Assembly (NCBI GenBank): GCA_964638815.1
Contig: CAZXBB010000408.1
Location: 1 to 16,761 of the forward strand
DNA: 16,761 nucleotides
Direction of reading: 5' to 3'
Source: CAZXBB01 sp964638815
GTDB lineage: Bacteria; Planctomycetota; Phycisphaerae; Phycisphaerales; SM1A02
Part shown: positions 14,518 through 16,761 of the stretch, in pieces
How the letters are laid out: the number at the start of each line of letters is the position of its first letter
How positions within the stretch are numbered: the first letter of the stretch is position 1
Translations under genes and position numbers: made by a program
Notes under the pieces: model-generated
The model's input: the letters and a program-made list of their open reading frames with translations, nothing else
What the model was told of the DNA's origin: nothing
Databases searched by the model: none

Positions 14518-15922
14518 CGCCGGCGTTGTTCGTCGTCCCCGGTTGTCCCGCCCCCGGATTCTGCGGTTCCTGGCGAGGCGATTCGCAACCAGGGTCCGGC
14601 ACCCGGCCGTTCACCCGGCGTCCCGTCGGCCCCGGTGCCCGCCGCCCCCCGGCCGCCGCCGCGCCCTCGAGGCCGACCCGCCGGGCGGCGTCGGCGAGCT
14701 GCGCCCAGCGCTGCTCCAGCGTGCCCGTGATGCCGACGCTCATCCGCACGAGCCCGGGGGAGATGCCGGCGGCGGCCTGCTCGGCCTCCGAGAGCTCGCT
14801 CGACGTGGAGCTGCCCGAGCAGCTCATCAGCGTCTCGAAGTAACCGAGGCTCACCGCCATGAAGCCGAAGGAGTGTTCGTTCTGGAGGATCTCCATGAAC
14901 CGGTTCGCGCGGTCGACCGTGCCGAGATCAACCGTGAGGATCCCGCCGAACCCGAACGCCTCGTTCATGAGCTCGCGCATGCGCGCGTGCTGCGGATGAC
15001 CGGGGAGTCCCGGGTACCGGACGTCGGCGCCGAGATCTTCGAGCCGTTTCGCGAACGCGAGGGCTCGCCGCGAGTGCTCGTGCATCCGCAGGCCAAGGCT
15101 GGAGAGCCGCAGCGTGAGCTCGTGCGCGATCTTCGGGTCCATCGTCGGGCCGAGCAGCATGAGCGCGCCCTCGTGGAGATCCATCATCGAGCTGATGAAG
15201 TCGCGCGACGCGCAGATCGCGCCGGCGATGATGTCCGACGCACCGCTCACGAACTTGGTCACGCTGTGCACGACGACGTCGGCGCCGAGCCGGGCGGGGG
15301 AGAGGACGAGCGGGCTGAACGTGTTATCGACGACGAGCGTCGCGTCGTGGCGGTGCGCGATCTCCGCCAGCGCGGGAATGTCCGCGACCTCGAGCGTCGG
15401 GTTCGCGAGCGACTCGGTGTAGATCACCTTCGGACGCTCGGCGCGCGCCAGACGTTCGACGGCGTCGAGGTCGCTGACGGAGACGAAGGACGTGCGGATG
15501 CCCGTCTTGCGGGGAAGCAGATCCTTCAGCAGGGCGAAGGTCCCGCCGTACAACGTGTCGGCGGCGACGATGCGATCGTTGGCGTCGCAGAGCTGGAGCA
15601 GCGTGCACGCGATCGCGCCCATCCCGGACGAGGCCGCGTATCCGGCTTCGGTCCCTTCCATGGCTGCGAGCAGGCGGCCGAAGTTGAACACGGTGGGGTT
15701 GAAGTGACGGCCGTAGAGGTAGCACCCCTGCCGATCGGCGCCCGGGCCGAGCGAGAAGGGCCCGCGCAGCCCGTGGAAGATCTGCGGCATGGTCTCGGCC
15801 GCCATGACGGTGAACGTCGTGCTGGCCTCGATCGACGGGTTTACACCTCCGTGCTCACCGAACTCATGCCGGGCGCTGCCCATGGACTCGATCGGGTCGA
15901 AGCCGTTTCCGTTGTCGTTCAT
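14468..15922 (-). CDS. PLP-dependent Cys/Met metabolism enzyme (gamma-synthase/lyase family)
   Basis: The 484-residue product belongs to the Cys/Met-metabolism PLP family (cystathionine gamma-synthase, beta/gamma-lyase, methionine gamma-lyase, O-acetylhomoserine sulfhydrylase). Landmarks are YGRHFNPTV (about 70-78), ASSGMGAI (98-104), DTLYGGTFALL with Tyr125, the PLP-nitrogen ligand in VVDNTFSPLV (Asp199), and HSVTKFVSGASDIIAG with the Schiff-base Lys223. SGSSTSSE and GLVRMSVGIT near 370-400 bind the substrate carboxylate. Which reaction it performs cannot be read. AAGGAG lies upstream of the ATG at 15922, choosing it over an in-frame ATG at 15994. The family fold should end near residue 420. 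The remaining ~64 residues are Gly/Pro/Ala/Arg-rich, lack family character, and run into guaB on the other strand, suggesting loss of the original stop codon. Confidence 0.88.
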   Translation of the reverse strand: MNDNGNGFDPIESMGSARHEFGEHGGVNPSIEASTTFTVMAAETMPQIFHGLRGPFSLGPGADRQGCYLYGRHFNPTVFNFGRLLAAMEGTEAGYAASSGMGAIACTLLQLCDANDRIVAADTLYGGTFALLKDLLPRKTGIRTSFVSVSDLDAVERLARAERPKVIYTESLANPTLEVADIPALAEIAHRHDATLVVDNTFSPLVLSPARLGADVVVHSVTKFVSGASDIIAGAICASRDFISSMMDLHEGALMLLGPTMDPKIAHELTLRLSSLGLRMHEHSRRALAFAKRLEDLGADVRYPGLPGHPQHARMRELMNEAFGFGGILTVDLGTVDRANRFMEILQNEHSFGFMAVSLGYFETLMSCSGSSTSSELSEAEQAAAGISPGLVRMSVGITGTLEQRWAQLADAARRVGLEGAAAAGGRRAPGPTGRRVNGRVPDPGCESPRQEPQNPGAGQPGTTNNAGATRCAAARSSSWATPA

Positions 15923-15950
15923 GCGCGCACGCTCCTTGACCGGTGCGGCG

Positions 15951-15985
15951 TCGCGTCGCGTCGCGTTGCGTCGCGTCGCGTCGCC
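15951..15985. repeat. Pentanucleotide microsatellite (TCGCG)n upstream of the PLP enzyme
   Basis: Seven pentamers run from 15951: three TCGCG, one TTGCG, two TCGCG and a final TCGCC. On the minus strand the run lies 28 bases upstream of the PLP enzyme ATG, in its leader or promoter. Gain or loss of a 5-bp unit would shift spacing there. Confidence 0.85.
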
Positions 15986-16076
15986 GCCGCCCATCGGACC
16001 CTAGGCGACGCTCGCCCGCCGCGCGAGCGGGGATTCGACCCCGATACGCACCACGACGCCGGGGGACGCCCCTGCG

Positions 16077-16104
16077 TTGACACCCGACCGGGGCCGACTA
16101 CACT
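16077..16104 (+). promoter_or_regulatory. Promoter of the tRNA-Val gene
   Basis: TTGACA (16077-16082, consensus -35) and TACACT (16099-16104, good -10) are 16 bases apart. The -10 ends 11 bases before the first base of the mature tRNA, so a very short 5' leader is expected. Confidence 0.7.
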
Positions 16105-16115
16105 TTCCGCAGTTG

Positions 16116-16189
16116 GGGCCATTGGCGCAGTTGGCTCGCGCGCCTGTATGACACACAGGAGGTCACTGGTTCAAGTCCAGTATGGCCCA
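16116..16189 (+). tRNA. tRNA-Val (anticodon GAC)
   Basis: The 74 bases fold into a full cloverleaf. The acceptor stem GGGCCAT (16116-16122) pairs with ATGGCCC (16182-16188), with discriminator A at 16189. The D-stem is GCGC/GCGC (16125-16128, 16138-16141). The anticodon stem CCTGT/ACAGG encloses the loop ATGACAC, with GAC at 16150-16152, reading GUC/GUU valine codons. The T-arm ACTGG/CCAGT (16165-16169, 16177-16181) encloses TTCAAGT. The 3' CCA is not encoded and must be added after transcription. A phage-type integrase gene begins 119 bases after its 3' end. Confidence 0.95.
16165..16189. other. Candidate attachment-site core at the tRNA-Val 3' end
   Basis: The T-arm and acceptor 3' half of the tRNA gene are the usual crossover site of tRNA-targeting integrases, and an integrase gene follows on the same strand. 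A direct copy of this segment would be expected at the far end of the element, outside this window. None can be checked here, so this is inference from position. Confidence 0.35.
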
Positions 16190-16266
16190 CTTCCGTAAGT
16201 AGTGCTGAAGACGCGAGATGCGTCTACCCGCGGAGACGCGGAGCGGCCGTGACGAGGAACCGGAAT

Positions 16267-16282
16267 CGGGTAGTCCTACCCG
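16267..16282. repeat. 7-bp inverted repeat before the integrase gene
   Basis: CGGGTAG (16267-16273) and CTACCCG (16276-16282) are perfect inverted repeats separated by TC. They lie 26 bases before the likely integrase start, between the tRNA gene and the integrase ribosome site. They could be a recombinase, excisionase or repressor site. Confidence 0.5.
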
Positions 16283-16308
16283 AATCCCTCACCTTGGAGG
16301 CCGTGACC

Positions 16309-16761
16309 GTGACCACGAAGACGAAACAGCAGCAGCATCGCGTCCCATCGTTCCGACTGCACAAGGGCAGCGGACAAGGGTACGTGCAGCTCGACGGGCG
16401 CCGGGTCTATCTCGGGCGCTACGAGCTGCCCGAGACGCTCGAGAAGTATCACCAGACGATCGCGGAGTGGATCGCCGCCGGACGCCGGGTGACGGTCGCG
16501 CCGGAGGAGATCACGGTCATCGAGCTCGTCGCCGGCTTCATGGGGCACGCGCGGACGCACTACCGCCGGCCGGACGGGACGACGACCAGCTCGCTCGGAA
16601 CGTTCGAGCTCGCGACGAAGCCTCTGCTCCGGCTCTACGGCAGGACCCGCGTCGTCGACTTCGGCCCGCTGGCGATGAAGGCCGTGCGGCAGGACATGAT
16701 CGACCGGGACATCACGCGCGGCACGATCAACCAGTGGGTCAGCCTGGTGCGGTCCGTGTTC
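16309..16761 (+). CDS. Tyrosine recombinase/integrase, N-terminal part (cut by window edge)
   Basis: An open frame of 151 codons runs to the last base without a stop, starting at GTG 16309 with GGAGG 8 bases upstream. A GTG at 16303 is in frame but too close to that site. The protein begins with VPSFRLHKGSGQGYVQLDGRRVYLGRYELPETLEKY, a compact arm-type DNA-binding domain, followed by IAEWIAAGRR. A helical core-binding (SAM-like) domain follows from about 72 (ITVIELVAGFMGHARTHY...LRLYGRTRVVDFGPLAMKAVRQDMID...INQWVSLVRSVF). This arrangement is what I know from planctomycete site-specific integrases. The catalytic domain with the Arg-His-Arg-Tyr residues lies beyond the edge, so activity cannot be judged. 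Its position just after a tRNA gene suggests it belongs to an element integrated there. Confidence 0.85.
   Translation, partial: MTTKTKQQQHRVPSFRLHKGSGQGYVQLDGRRVYLGRYELPETLEKYHQTIAEWIAAGRRVTVAPEEITVIELVAGFMGHARTHYRRPDGTTTSSLGTFELATKPLLRLYGRTRVVDFGPLAMKAVRQDMIDRDITRGTINQWVSLVRSVF

Noticed and set aside
16027..16056. tRNA- or tmRNA-like 3' end (CGGGG-ATTCGA-CCCCG followed by ATACGCACCA)
   Set aside because: The loop is one base short for a T-loop and no acceptor, D- or anticodon arms can be formed upstream; it is a simple 5-bp hairpin.
14543..16198. 551-codon open frame on the plus strand
   Set aside because: It runs antisense to the PLP enzyme and straight through the tRNA-Val gene and its promoter; the composition is unlike a protein.

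Overview
This is a strongly GC-rich bacterial chromosome segment, most likely from a planctomycete and probably of the class Phycisphaerae. That is inference from gene families, not from a marker gene. The pointers are the N-terminal style of the integrase at the right edge, the M24 peptidase-accB-accC run, a CvpA-like membrane protein beside a PilT-type ATPase, and a TM-anchored basic protein ending in an LRELLDPPVGMR-type motif. Most of the window is housekeeping. The right end enters a probable integrated element.

Layout, left to right. 1-207 holds no gene, but has hairpins and a thrice-repeated GACGTTyGGGGC motif. 208-894 (-) encodes a tail-anchored, coiled-coil-like protein of unknown function. 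1006-3769 (+) is a tightly overlapping ABC importer operon (binding protein, FecCD-type permease, ATPase) of the cobalamin/iron-chelate class. A degenerate 14-16 bp tandem repeat follows. 3947-4756 (+) encodes a basic membrane-anchored hypothetical protein. Its stop codon lies in the CTAG target duplication of a 160-bp MITE-like element. 5015-8115 (+) carries an M24 aminopeptidase, accB and accC (biotin carboxyl carrier protein and biotin carboxylase, for malonyl-CoA synthesis). A C-rich, G-poor spacer separates accB from accC.

The minus-strand block 12667-8245 is the most unusual part. An intact PilT-type hexameric ATPase is followed by a membrane-anchored PilB/GspE relative that has lost its Walker A lysine, its Walker B glutamate and its histidine box. 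A four-TM CvpA-like protein with a roughly 400-residue additional domain comes last. I read this as a possible three-part membrane machine: active motor, dead paralogue as adaptor, and channel- or scaffold-like partner.

guaB (IMP dehydrogenase) reads rightward from 13036. Its 3' end overlaps, tail to tail, the extended 3' end of a PLP-dependent Cys/Met-metabolism enzyme (15922-14468). A tRNA-Val(GAC) gene with its own promoter follows at 16116-16189. The start of a tyrosine recombinase gene, cut by the window edge, lies 119 bases beyond it; this is the usual layout of an integrative element in a tRNA gene.

Several genes (binding protein, M24 peptidase, guaB) have a -10-like hexamer 6-7 nt before the ATG and no Shine-Dalgarno, suggesting leaderless mRNAs. 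Others (208-894, 3947-4756, the CvpA-like gene, the PLP enzyme) have clear AGGAG-type sites. No gap between genes exceeds 300 bases. No CRISPR array or rRNA was seen.
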